This document shows, one piece after another, positions 12,735 to 23,930 of a stretch of 64,000 bases of DNA. Where the stretch lies: NCBI RefSeq assembly GCF_032062135.1, contig NC_092859.1:112451073-112515072 (forward strand), written 5' to 3'. The stretch comes from Pyxicephalus adspersus (taxonomy: Eukaryota; Chordata; Amphibia; Anura; Pyxicephalidae). The notes beneath the pieces are model-generated. The model was not told the origin of the DNA, searched no databases, and saw only the letters and a program-made list of their open reading frames with translations. The first letter of the stretch is position 1, and each line of letters begins with the position of its first letter. Both the position numbers and the translations under genes were made by a program.

Positions 12735-12810
12735 GTGAATGTCCTGAACACATATTTGTACACCGCAAAGCCCTTTGTAATATGTCAGCAGTATATAAAT
12801 AAATCTCATT
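12735..12810 (+). repeat. V-SINE 3' tail fragment
   Basis: 'ctttgtaatatgtcagcagt' followed by 'atataaataaatc' matches the tail consensus seen at 1-60 and 31640-31675. The head and central domain are not recognisable here. Confidence 0.55.
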
Positions 12811-13846
12811 TTTTATTTGGGAGGGGGGAGTCAAAAGGATGTAAACTAAGTGATAGCTTGGCACAGTTCACAGTTGTCACATCCAAGGGTGTACTGTATA
12901 GTCTAGCTGCAAACACCAGGGATGGGGTAGAATATTGTACTTTTTATTCAAATACAATTATTTTTTAAGGAAACTCCATTATGGTGAATGTTTTAACCTG
13001 GCAAAAACAAATATAATAATTATCTTTTCAAGATATTGTATATTTTATTGTACTCCTGGCTATCAGAAAATGTCATTTCTTTAATATTCTATTAATTAGA
13101 CATAGGGGGAAGAAAACTATAGGGTCTTTGTCACACTGCCCAATGATCTAGTTGTGGAAATTATTGTTTGGAAGTGCAATCTGTATAAATAAAACAGGCA
13201 CAGATATATACTCAGCTATAGCCATGTGCATTAGCCAAACAACTATATTTTACCTTATCTATAAACATATATTGAATTCATTGTGTTTAGTAAGTTAATG
13301 CTTAAAGAGATCCTGTCATATCTCAGACAGAAGACAAATTATACTTTACTTTTCTTTGGTCTGTTTTCCTACCTCTCCTCTATTTCACTGCAGTCCAAGA
13401 AAATCTCTCTGGCATTCTCCTTTTTCTAGGAATGTCAAATAACTATGCTCATCACTGCACTGGTACCTTCCTAATACTAATGGATAGAGATAAAGGTGAT
13501 TTTTCATTCACCTTATTTTTCATTGACACATGTCACCTGGACTTTTAGTGGATCTCTGAAAGGGGAACAAAGACAGAAAGGGATACAAAGTTGTTTACTT
13601 TTCCCACTCAAATACAATGTAACATGTTGGCAAAGTGAACAAAACAGTAACACATGAACTCATTTCTATCCCCGGTTCTTTATTTTATTGAATTAGTATA
13701 TTATTGTGATATATATTTTTAGAAATAGTATTATGGATTTACAATCCAAGGTTTTAACCGGTTAGTTAAATGCATAAACAAAATGTCTGTTATTGTAGTT
13801 TACCAGAGCATAGATATGGTAGCTGCATTCATTTTAATATTTCCAG
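12811..13846. other. unclassified AT-rich sequence
   Basis: No gene or repeat recognised. It includes AT-rich runs and short open frames without splice support. Confidence 0.3.
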
Positions 13847-14063
13847 TTTAACAACATTTTCCCCAAGTGCAGAAAATACCTGTTACCAAAATGTTCTTGC
13901 CAAGTCCTGTGAACTGAACAAAAACTATTTTATGTTCCTTATGAAACTGGAAACATGTAATATAATTCAGAAGAGAAAGATATGTTTAAACTCCAGTCTG
14001 GGTGACATCCATGGCAAAACGTGCAGCCTCAGACAGCACAAGTGGGAACCTGACATAAAGCAG
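13847..14063 (+). CDS. weak candidate exon, 217 bp, Cys-containing frame
   Basis: A moderate acceptor 'cattttaatatttccag' and a consensus donor 'AAAGCAG|GTGAGT' bound a segment that is open in one frame: one base plus 72 codons. The predicted peptide has five cysteines (in TCY, SCE, TCN, ICL and TCS contexts) and ends HKWEPDIKQ. It matches no family I know. The longer open frame containing it runs 13770-14096. A chance combination remains likely in 64 kb of AT-rich DNA. Confidence 0.15.
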
Positions 14064-15540
14064 GTGAGTAGTCATCCTGTAAAATTTATAGTTTAACTTT
14101 GGAAAGTACTAATACAACAGCACAAAAGTCATATTATTAACAGGGAAAACAAGGTCGCCGTATCCTAATTTAGGCCTGCTTTACTACTGTCTGATCTGGA
14201 GTTTTCCTGTGTCTTCCAATTACATTTTCAGTAAGGCCATTTGCCTTTACCTTAGGCCCCCAGTGGGTTTGCATCACAGGAAGTAGACTGGTTTTGTTCA
14301 GGTATATGGTGCAGCATTTTCTGCATCTGTACAGCTGGTTGGTTATGTTTTTACAAACTGTATCAAGTGACACAGTGTGGCCCCATCCACCTGCACAATG
14401 GTGCTAATAGCGTTAGCTTAAAAGGTGAAAGGCTCCTATATTCACCTACCTGTGAATGTGTGTATCCCAACTTACTGTTCCCTAATGTAATGCACTGTTT
14501 GGTGCTTAGTGTTGGCATCCGCTGTTTAGAATGCTTTGTCTGTCTGACACAGAGAAATGATTGGTCACTCTGGGGTTGCTGGTGATCGTATACAGCAGAC
14601 TTTTGTTCTTGCACTGCATGTAAACTTGGTATCTACATCATTAGGTTTGATTCACTCTGTGATGCCTACAAATCCTCCTTAGAGCTAATTATCTCTACTT
14701 CAACCTCTCAGGCCTGCTTGAAGCCTCCAAGGGAACCTGTTGCTAGCTGTCTTTCCATACACTCATTTTATGCTATGTGCTAGACAAGGCTGGATTAAAT
14801 GGTAAACAAAAACACCCCTCTCCTTCTCCTAAATTACATTCTGTCTTTTCTGAGTTGCTGAGCACTACTTTCAAGGCATACAGATCTGATGGTTGAGTCC
14901 CTTCACCCCTTGACTAAAACTGTTGGATGCTTCTGCCTCCCTACAGAAAATGTCTTTCAAAGGTCTCATCCTAATATCTCTTCTACCAAGGTGATTCCAT
15001 GGGGCCAAATTATCCAAACCTCAATGTTTTGTGGAAACTAATTGTGAATCCTCCCATCCTTTGCCTTAGATAACCAACAATCATCCAGGTAGAGGATGAA
15101 AACCTTTTTTCTATTTTCTTGCTATGACCAGTGTTGGGTTGTGCCCTGATGTGATGGACAGTGATTGGTTCAGACTCCTGCATCAGGAACTGGTTATAGA
15201 AATTTTACTACAACATCCTATTGACCTGATGGGATATTTGTGACATTAATCTGAAGTTCGGTCTCCGGGGCCTTTAAGGTTGCAGGTCAAAGGTGGAGCT
15301 CAGGTTGTCATTTATTCTGTGGGAACTGTAATTGATACCATTTTCGCTATTACGCTGGGCAAGCATTTTGGAAGGGCAAACTGTGAGAACCCTCACAGTC
15401 TGATGCTGATGTGTGAGTCAAAAAAAGCAGTTGTGGAAGTGAAAAGCTTGTTTGTGTGATATTTCACACAGTTATTTCATATCTGCTTAGGACAGCAGGT
15501 GGCTAGGTGAACAGCCTGCACTGTGATGTAAAACATGAAG
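14064..15540. other. unclassified, somewhat GC-richer sequence
   Basis: The block 14170-14640 gives overlapping open frames on both strands (14170-14373 and 14363-14614 minus, 14367-14585 plus), which usually indicates a decayed repeat rather than a gene. 14640-15540 is pyrimidine-rich in places with no recognised feature. Confidence 0.3.
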
Positions 15541-15975
15541 TACAGAGTACAGATGTCAGTAGTACGTCTCATAGTGTTGGTCAAGGGGAAAAAAAAATGT
15601 TTCTGCATCAAGAAAGTAAAAAAAAAAGCCCTAGCATCAGTAGTTAGAAGAATAAATGCTGTAAGTCAGTGGAAGGAATAATGCCTGAGTCTTGGTGGTG
15701 GTTCAGAAGTAGAAATACCCCGGCATTCGTAGAAGGTAAAAATGCCCAATGTTCAGCGGGAGAAAACAAATGCATCAGTGTTGGGTAAAAACATTGGTAT
15801 TGGGAGTACTGGGGCCATACTGGTATTCTTTAGTGTGAGGGGGAATATGTGTGTTTGTGGGGTGAAGGAAACATTTGTGTCAATGGAAGGATCACTGATG
15901 GTCAGTGGGGAATATTAGTGTTAAGCAGGTACAGGAAACATTGACATTAGTTTGGAGGGGCATTAGTGTTCTTTA
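15541..15975 (+). repeat. degenerate minisatellite, unit about 35-40 bp
   Basis: Recurring blocks of the form 'gcatcagtgttgggtaaaaa', 'gtcagtggaaggaataatgc', 'gttcagcgggagaaaacaaa' and 'ggtcagtggggaatattagt' show a period of roughly 35-40 bp with heavy divergence. The purine-rich strand is the plus strand. Unit boundaries are approximate because substitutions and indels have accumulated. Confidence 0.55.
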
Positions 15976-18900
15976 TGGTTCTTTATTTGGTGGTTACTTG
16001 ACTGTTCTGATGCCCTGTAACCTGTAATATTCACTCACTCTGTTGGAAGTATGTGGAAACTGTTGGGAAAGGGATTACTCCGCTATACAAGCTGACATGG
16101 ACCCCCTGTCATGTATTGGAATTTTGGTACAATGTTAGGACAGTCTACAGATGGTTGGGGTACTTGCAGTAAGCATGCAATAAGCACAGACAATGAGCAA
16201 TATAACCAAGTGATAGGCACTATATATGTCCTGCCACTACATTTGGTAACAGCAACAGGAGTGCAAACATGGTAGAACCAAAAGATGTTGGGCAGGATCT
16301 TTATATATGTAGCAAACCAGCTTCCCTGATAACATGAAGTTTAAAACCCAAGAAAGCCATTTGTAGTCCTGAACTTATGGATGAATAAACAAGACAGGGA
16401 AGCACAGCTGCACCCCAAAACTGGATATAGATAAACCAATTATTACGTGATGCTTCTATAAATCAGATTTATCCTTGGGCATGAATGAGTTTTTGTTGTT
16501 TAACCTAATGATTTATACTTTTTTTGTAGAATAGGTGTTAAAAATATTTCAGTCTTATATGTTATAAAAATAATTACATGCACATAACAATGCTAACGGG
16601 AAACAGGCCTAAATTATTCTAATGCTCAAAAATAACTTACTATAAATGTTAAAAAATACACATCTTTACCTGTTTTTATAAATACTAAATTGAAATTCCA
16701 CTTCTTTTAATTGTTTTATATTTTTTACTATTTCTCAGTTGCTGCAAAGTTCAGCTTTGTGAAGGTTGTAGCTGCAATGTCACCATTTACTGACTGCCGT
16801 GGCAGCTTTTACATGGCAATTTGCAGCATGATTTGTACTAGTATGAGGGACTTAGAGGGGCAAGCAAAAAAAGAATATGATAATGATGGGGCCTTAGCAT
16901 ATGTTTTCAATATTATTTCTAGTGAGTCATTCACAAATTAAAAACATCAGTCTGAGGGGCTGACAGTGCTTTTCATGCAAGTAACATAAATTGGTGTATT
17001 ACAGTCTAGACTTGTGACATGCAGGAGAAGTGAAAATGGGGTCACCCAGCTAGAATATATAGAGAAATATATCTGCAACACTGATCATTCGTGTTGTACT
17101 ATTCCTAAGGACATTTCCTATGCAAATAACATTACCAGTTCCATGTATTCTAGGAACCACTCTAACAGGCCGTATGTTTTCACTGAGCCCAGAGTTCCAC
17201 TTTAAAATCAGCTGTTTCTGTTCTGTAATGCTTTAAACAGCGAAACTGGTAGGAATTTACCAGAGGTCTTCACATGTTGATGCAGGACATACGTACACAT
17301 CACACATACTGCAAAAGGACCGTTGTCTGGACAGCATGTCCTTGAGGAATGTTGAACAACAGTCAGAAGTTATGCATAGAGAACATTCACAGGGCATTCT
17401 AAGAGAAAAAGATTAAACCATACGTAAATACATTCATAGCAATCTTCAGCAGAGACAAATGAAATGTGCTCATGGAGCTAACACAATGCATTTTTATAAA
17501 CATCTGCAAAAGACAAATGTAAATTATTATGACATGAGGGTGCATTAGGTAAGTCTGTATTTTCTAGTCAGTCCTGGGGAGAATTTTATGTGTGATTTAG
17601 AAGAAACAGAAAATAGTGCTGGAAATCTATTTCCTGAACTAACATGATGATGAAGTGTTGAAGTTCTTGTGAGGAACAGGAAGACAACACAACTGATTTC
17701 ACAGGACTGAAATTAGCATTGTGACTCCATTTGGGGAAGGCCCAAAAATTGGCAGCATCACCAAGTCTTTATGGCATGTTAGAAAAAAAACTGCCAACAG
17801 CCAGTAAAAGTACAACACTGACACTAGATAAGTAATAATCCCATTAGCAAGTTTTTTACATTCTTTACAGATACTGAAGTTATCAATGGACATTTGTGGG
17901 CCTGAGACCTATGGCATCTGGTAGCAGGCATGAGGCACGTGCCTCACATTCCTTGACCTAATAACACAACTGTCTGCGAAAAGTATTTGCAGTTATATCC
18001 CTTCATTTATTAGGAAAAGTGACTTACAAGTATTCTTTGTTCTAAAAACAAGTCAAAAGATGTACATCTATTATTTTCAGCTGTCCTTTTTTCTTCCGCT
18101 TTTTGTAAACACTCAGTAAGAGCACTGCCAGGAATTTGTTTATACACGTGTACTAAATAAATGAATGAAAAGCATAAGAAACTTCAAAGCAGCTAACTCA
18201 ACACATACGATTAAAGACAAAACACAATGCCAAAAGTCTACCAAACACCAACTCATGAAAAAGTTAAGGTCATTGTAACAAGCAAATAGTATTTTGCTGG
18301 TAGTAAATAAAAGCATACAAAAAACATAACAAATTTACTTGTACTGTTTCAAAGGTACTAAATAAATCTCTGCCTAAACCCTTTTCATTATTTGTGACTG
18401 GGAAATTCCTTTTGGGTATGACTTCAGCTGCTATGATATATAACTGTTGGCCACAGACATGGATTTAGGGGATTTGCTGCAAAGCACTGATACTGTGCAA
18501 GAATGCATCCGGATCCCCTTAAGCCATTTCATTAGTCAGAACTTCATGGAAAAATGTGTTTTCATTGTATTAATAAAAGGGTTCCTTGTTTCTTAAAATA
18601 GACTGACTTGGTGAATCCAGGTGAAAACAATGATAAATCAGAGAAGGCTTCAGGTTTTTGTGTGATCTCTGCACCCGCATGACCATAAAATTGTTGTGGA
18701 ATTGATAGTGATAAACCTCTATTAGTGTTACCAAAGTGCTGTGAAAATATCTCTAGTGGTAAGCAGAAAGGCTAGGAATCTAAAGGATGGACAGTTTAAA
18801 TATCTTTGATTTCTCTACTTTTTGGTATTCTTCAGAAGATAAACTCACTTGGTACAGCTACCAGCTACTACAGAATGCCATTATGGGTGTTGATGGACAC

Positions 18901-19677
18901 TATCAAGAGAAAATGAGCACTGTTTTCATTTGGTGCTCTGAAAATACAAATTCAGATGGCATAGGCATCAAGATCAAGGAGAGGAAGAGAAGGATTAAAG
19001 GTTCATGTGGTAGCTATGTCAGGCAAGAATGAACTTATAGCTAGAGTTATTTATAGGACCACCAACAGTGACACTATATTTTAGCAACATATTTCCAGAT
19101 CTGTGTTCCGAGCAAGTGATCCCACATGGGTCCCAGCAGCTTGGACTTGGCTACTTACACTGCAGTGCTGGTTCTTAAAGAAACAGTATTTACAGATTTG
19201 ACAGTGGGTGCCCATGATTAGTGCTGAACCACTCTCTGCTGCCCCCATTCATTCTCTATTGGACTGCCATAGGTAGATGCTACCCAAGAATTCACTCACT
19301 TTGGTGAGTAAGGGGTAACCACACTGCAACCTGACGTCCAGTCTGGACATAGTCAAAGAACTTTTATTGTAGTACAAACCTCAACCGAAATCCGTTTACA
19401 AAAATCTATTAATTGCTGTGTTAAGTCTGCTCCCCAAAACCACTTTGATTTACTGTTAAAAATAAAGAAAAGGACAACAAAGCTCCTGGTGGCTTTCCTA
19501 CTAGTTCTAAAACATGTTGTCTGGCTCTTGACAATTGCAACATTGAAGTTGAAGATGTAGCAGGATGGATGACCCAGAATGGGTCAACTCAGTCCACCTT
19601 CACCTCCTGTTCTTCCTTGTCCCAAAGCCACCATTTTGCCTATAAACAGACTCCCTCAATTTACCTCCTTGACAAAT
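15976..19677. other. unclassified stretch, no gene supported
   Basis: An open frame at 16711-16941 follows a pyrimidine tract 'ttttttactatttctcag', and others occur at 17014-17205 and 18787-19032. None has a paired donor, recognised domain or codon pattern that would support a gene. Otherwise plain AT-rich sequence. Confidence 0.3.
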
Positions 19678-20095
19678 TTAACCTCTTGAGCAGTAAACCT
19701 GAGTGTGGCTCGGGGTAAAAAAAAAACAGCTGGTAGCGGTAACCCCGAGCCACACTCGGGGTAGCTAAAAATATAAAAAATAAAGACTTACCGGGTGCCA
19801 CCAGCGTCCTGCCCGTCCCCTGACGAGTGCACTGACGTTCCTCAGGAGTTCCCAGTGACGTTGGTGCGTGCGAGGGAGTGTGGCTGGAATTTCAAAATAT
19901 ATTGTATTGGATTCAATACAAAATAACAGATTTTTTAAATTAAAGTTTATTAATATATCTATTTAATATATACATATTTCGGTGAGTTATGCTTAAGAAT
20001 TACAGGCCTACAATTTAAAATAAATTTTCATGAAAGACAATGTACTGGTTTTAGACATATATATCCGCACAGAAATGAACCGCGCGGGAGTTTAA
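19678..20095. mobile_element. piggyBac-like nonautonomous element flanked by TTAA
   Basis: TTAA occurs at 19678-19681 and 20092-20095. Reading inward from each, 'cctcttgagcag' and (complement of the right end) 'actcccgcgcgg' agree at most positions, so these look like short terminal inverted repeats next to the TTAA target typical of piggyBac elements. Just inside the left end is a perfect 16 bp inverted repeat, 'gagtgtggctcggggt' / 'accccgagccacactc', with a short loop. The interior has no transposase frame. Superfamily assignment is inference from TTAA and end structure. Confidence 0.5.
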
Positions 20096-20559
20096 CAGAC
20101 ATTTTGAGGAGGCTGGCAACAAAAAATCTGAAGAAATGTTTAATGATTGTGTGTTGAAGCTAGGACAGTCAGAGGAAGAAGACAACTCATTTGATCTCCA
20201 ATAAAGACAGATGTTTTAAGATAACATATGTATAAACTTAAAGACCAATTAAACTTTTAGTTTAAATCTGCTAGTTACAAGTGGATGACAACAAATGATG
20301 ATTAAAGGCTTTTAATTATTTTATCCAGAAAACAGATAGAGTCTGAACATTCTGTAGAGAAAGATCCTTGTTATCTTTGTGAAAGCAAAGGAATCCCTGC
20401 AAAGGTTTAACACAGCCCCAGCTAAATCAGTCCTACAGACCTACCCACAGATTACAGATTATAAGTATTTCCACCTATAACTACCTCATCCTTGAGGAAT
20501 TGGTGATAGCTTTGGCCTGTGTAAGGTGGCTAGTAAAAAATATAGGGAAATTAATTGGG

Positions 20560-20685
20560 GGGGGGGGGTAGAAGTAAAGCAGTACTGCTAGCTTCTGTAC
20601 CCAGCGATCTCCCCTACGGATACAGCAGGTAGAAGTAAAGCAGTACTTCTAGCTTCTGTACCCAGCGATCTCCCCTACCCAAGAT
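20560..20685. repeat. 60 bp direct duplication beside a poly-G run
   Basis: 'gtagaagtaaagcagtactg' with its downstream text to 'gcgatctcccctac' (about 20569-20618) is repeated at 20629-20678 with one mismatch. A run of consecutive G residues precedes the first copy. High identity indicates a young duplication or slippage event. Confidence 0.85.
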
Positions 20686-21480
20686 AAGGTAGAAAACCTT
20701 ACAATCTGTTATGATATGTGAGGATACAAAAAAAAAAAAAGCAATAGTATGCAATCTTTACAGGTATATAGGGGTATATAAGACGTGGAAAAGCTTGCAA
20801 GCTATTATGGTATATGGGAGGGATAGAGGGATACAGAGGATGGAAAAGCTTGCATCTATAAAAGTATAAGATGGAATAAAGAACCAGGGAAAGCTTGCAA
20901 ATTATTACAGTATAAGGGAGGTATTGCCAAGGTGCAAAGATTTACAATGTGTTATGTTATAAGAGAACATTACAAAAGATAGCAGAGGTTACAGTTAATT
21001 GGGATGTAAAACAGCATACACACCTGCAATTATTGTCGTTGGAAAGGATCTTTCACAATCCTTTCCAATGACAAAAGACTGCGCGATGCATGAACGAGTG
21101 TTGTACATAGAGCACCATGAAGAGGGGAGAGGGAGAACAACGGAGCAGCACCCGCTCTCCCCTTCCCTAGCATTATGATCGTTTGTCGTCTGTGGATCCG
21201 CCAGGAAGGTCGCTCGGACGATGGACAACGGGCGCTGTACACACGACCGATTCTCAATCGATATCCGCCCTGCGACGATTATTGGACTAGAACCATTGGA
21301 CTTCTGTACGCAGCTTAAAAGAGAAATAATAAAAAGAGAGAGCTTAGATTCTCCTATGGTATATAGAGAATATGAAAGGTGTAAAATCTATTAAGGTATA
21401 AGAGAGGGAAACAGAAGCTAAAGATTTCACAATCTATAAGGGTATAATTGAGGATACAAAAGGTAAAATGTTTAAAATCT
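20686..21480 (+). repeat. degenerate tandem array, unit about 45-55 bp, split by a MITE
   Basis: Units of the form 'aaaagcttgcaatctatta' + 'tggtataagggagg' + 'gatacaaaaggt' recur at about 20690, 20742, 20790, 20842, 20888 and 20935, then again after 21320 (for example 'gtaaaatctattaaggtata' and 'cacaatctataagggtataa'). The MITE at 21013-21313 sits inside the array, so the array is older than that insertion. Confidence 0.65.
21013..21313 (-). mobile_element. nonautonomous DNA transposon (MITE), family A copy 2
   Basis: The reverse complement aligns along its length with 2745-3032. The ends 'agcatacacacctgcaa' and (complement) 'tgcgtacagaagtccaa' are imperfect inverted repeats. A subterminal hairpin 'gtcgttggaaaggatc' / 'gatcctttccaatgac' matches the one in copy 1. 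The short minus-strand open frames (20995-21257) have no independent support. Superfamily not determined. Confidence 0.7.
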
Positions 21481-22439
21481 AGTCAATCAATTTGAGCAAG
21501 GATTGGCAGATGTATCCCATTGTTCTCAGGAGAGATCTGTCTGCCTATGGCCACGTTACATAATGACACAAGATTGCCTGGAACCTTATCTCTTGTAGCA
21601 AACACACTCCCAAATATGTCATACAGAATAAAGCAGAGACAGAGTGCAGGTACAGGTTCACATAATAGGAACAACATATGTTTAACTCTTCGAAGAAATA
21701 TTCACTGATATCTCTGGTGTGCCAATGAGAGCTACTGGGCCACAACAGCTAAGAGCTGTGTTAGTGGTGGAATATAAGTAAGACAATTAATATATTTACA
21801 TTTTTATGTTTGCATGCCAGAAAGAGGCCAGGGCAGTGAAATCTCAGATCATAAGACCCATCAAACATGCCTAAATATGCCTAGAGCTTCTTTGTTCTCT
21901 TCTTATAGCCATTCCTGCAATCCATGCTGAACGTGATCCAGGAAGTCACACTACGCATGAGAAAACGACATTCTTTGCTCTCACATTACCTTTGAGATCT
22001 TGATGGATTACCCACATGAGATATCAACCACTTTGATAAACAGCAATATGATTATTCTTAGAGCTATCCAATTCAATGTTCAATGTTCATACTAATCAGT
22101 TCATAGAGGCGAGCTTGCAATCTTTGTACATATGTGCTTTGGATGCATATAAAACAGGGTGTAAAGAAAAAAATCGACTTTTACCTTTATTTCTTTGCAA
22201 GAATTGTATTGTTTTAAAATGCTTCCTCTTAAAACGTTTTAATTTATGGGGCTTGTCTCAAAAAATATTTTATTCCTCTTTAGGATTAACCTAACATACA
22301 TACCTAATATGTTGTCTCAGCTGATCACATGATTTCTCCATACAGGAAACTAGACTAACATGAATAATTTGCCCTTTCATATGGAGTGTTCGTCAACAGA
22401 CAGTCCTATGTATTAATTATAACCCTTTATTTATTTTTC
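21481..22439. other. unclassified sequence, no gene supported
   Basis: Overlapping short open frames on both strands at 21483-21745 and one at 22076-22294 have no splice or domain support. Nothing else recognised. Confidence 0.3.
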
Positions 22440-22625
22440 ATTGGTTGCAGTGGCACATGCACACTTCCACAATAAATTTCTCCTCTTAAAATAGGGAAGG
22501 ACTGGCAAGGTCACATTGAGATTATCAAGGGTTGTCTTAATTAGGACTGTGCAAAGAATAATGATTAGCAAACAACATTAATCAAGAGCAATCAATGAGC
22601 ATTTATCTTTTTTTTCTGACCATAG
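22440..22625. promoter_or_regulatory. candidate conserved non-coding element
   Basis: Repeat-free, without a long open frame, and dense in homeodomain/TCF/POU-type words: 'gagattatcaagggttgtct', 'taattagg', 'aagaataatgattagcaaac', 'attaatcaagagcaatcaat'. The density and balanced composition stand out from the bland AT-rich surroundings. Function is inferred only; cross-species conservation would decide it. Confidence 0.3.
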
Positions 22626-22874
22626 CACTGCTTTATTCAATTAGATAAACGGAGTACATTAGTTAAAATTTTCAGGAAACAAAAAAAAAGCAACATGAAA
22701 AAATTACTTTCAAGAGTAGCTATTCACGTCAACACATTTTGTAACAGTGCCTTAAAAAAGTCCTGAGCTGTGATTTTGGCTGCATTGACCTGCATTTTGT
22801 TTAAATTTAATTCAATGAAAATACTATTTTTAAACTCCCATCTAAAATGCATGTTTTCACAACACACATTAATG

Positions 22875-23008
22875 CAGTGTTATCCGACCCAGGTTCTTAC
22901 AGAAATTGCTGGGGGTTTCTTGAGCAGTGAGCAATTTGTGCCACTTAGATCAGATAATACTGACATCAATTATCTTTTTGACTATCTGTAGGGGTGACAT
23001 TCTACCCA
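22875..23008 (+). mobile_element. left-end fragment of a hAT-like element (family C)
   Basis: It starts with 'cagtgttatccgacccaggt' and continues 'tttcttgagcagtgagcaat', closely matching the left part of the element at 35173-35989 ('gtgttccttgggcaatgagc', 'gtctatctgtaatggtgaca'). It is cut off where the next hAT-like fragment begins. Confidence 0.55.
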
Positions 23009-23132
23009 CTGGGCGGCAAACTTTGGGCAAACTTTTTGACTCAGGGGCCACAACGGGTTCTAAAATTTGGCATGGATGGAGCCCTGACACGGTCATGATG
23101 ACATAACCCCGCCCACTCTCCCATCACAGATC
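23009..23132 (+). mobile_element. left-end fragment of a second hAT-like element (family D)
   Basis: 'gggcaaactttttgactcag' followed by 'gggccacaacgggttctaaa' is the terminal text of a hAT/Charlie-type element as I recognise it. It stops right after a 41 bp segment (23092-23132) that recurs at 23659-23699 with one mismatch. Confidence 0.5.
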
Positions 23133-23640
23133 TATACTATAAAAAAAACATGTATTTTATCCTGTACTCAGTCCACATAAATTTAGTATTTTGGTTTTGG
23201 ACAGATCTTGGCTGTATAAACCACCTGGTGGCTTATTTTATTGTTTATTAGTGATCCCAAATGTCAGATCTCTGATAGTTCCCAGCTAAAACAGCTGCTG
23301 CCATGAAGTGTCTTATTCCTACTGCCGAGGTTTGCAATTAATTTTAGAATATTATTAATGCTGAAGGAGAATTGAACACTTCATAGTATGGGAAGCAGAA
23401 CCAGGAACTTTGAGAGGGAAGGTTTTGACACTAAAACATTACGGCGATACAAGAAGGCAGGCAAAAATTCAATACAACATTATCAGAATACATGTTTAGG
23501 GTGACAAACAACAGTGACCAAAATTCAAGAAAGTTAGCAGGAATGGAAAAGAAAGGTAATTTAGGTGACTAAATGTGGCTTGATAGTTGCTGCCAGGCTC
23601 ACTGGTTTGGGTGTTTCAGAAACTGCTGAGCGCCGAGATG
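23133..23640. other. unclassified sequence between two hAT pieces
   Basis: About 0.5 kb of AT-rich sequence with no recognised feature. It could be an insertion that split one family D element, or host DNA between two independent truncated copies. Confidence 0.35.
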
Positions 23641-23930
23641 GGTGTCACTGAACGTGACGTCATGATGACATAACCCCGCTCACTCTCCCATCACAGATCA
23701 GAGCCTGCGATGGGAGAGTGGGTGGGTTGTTCCCCCCACTTCCCCAAGCTTGGAATTTGGACAGGGGATTTGTACAGGGGACATGGTCCGTGGCTCTGGC
23801 CAGTGCGGCCCCCCAGTGGGTTCCTTCTCCTGACCCTGCTTGGGGGGGCACCGGCCAGAGCCGCTAAAGTAGAGAGAGAGTCTAAGAGCCAGATTAAAAA
23901 GCCTAACGGGCCGTAATTTGTCCATACCTG
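23641..23930 (+). mobile_element. right-end part of a hAT-like element (family D)
   Basis: Contains 'gatgacataaccccgctcac', the inverted words 'actctcccatcaca' / 'gcgatgggagagt', 'gtggctctggccagtgcggc', and ends 'gggccgtaatttgtccatac' + 'ctg', whose complement resembles hAT ends of the CAGG-GGCAAACT type. GC-rich relative to the flanks. Small open frames on both strands here (23660-23925) are repeat shadows. Confidence 0.55.

Noticed and set aside
16711..16941. Frame after 'ttttttactatttctcag'
   Set aside because: No paired donor and no recognised domain in the translation.
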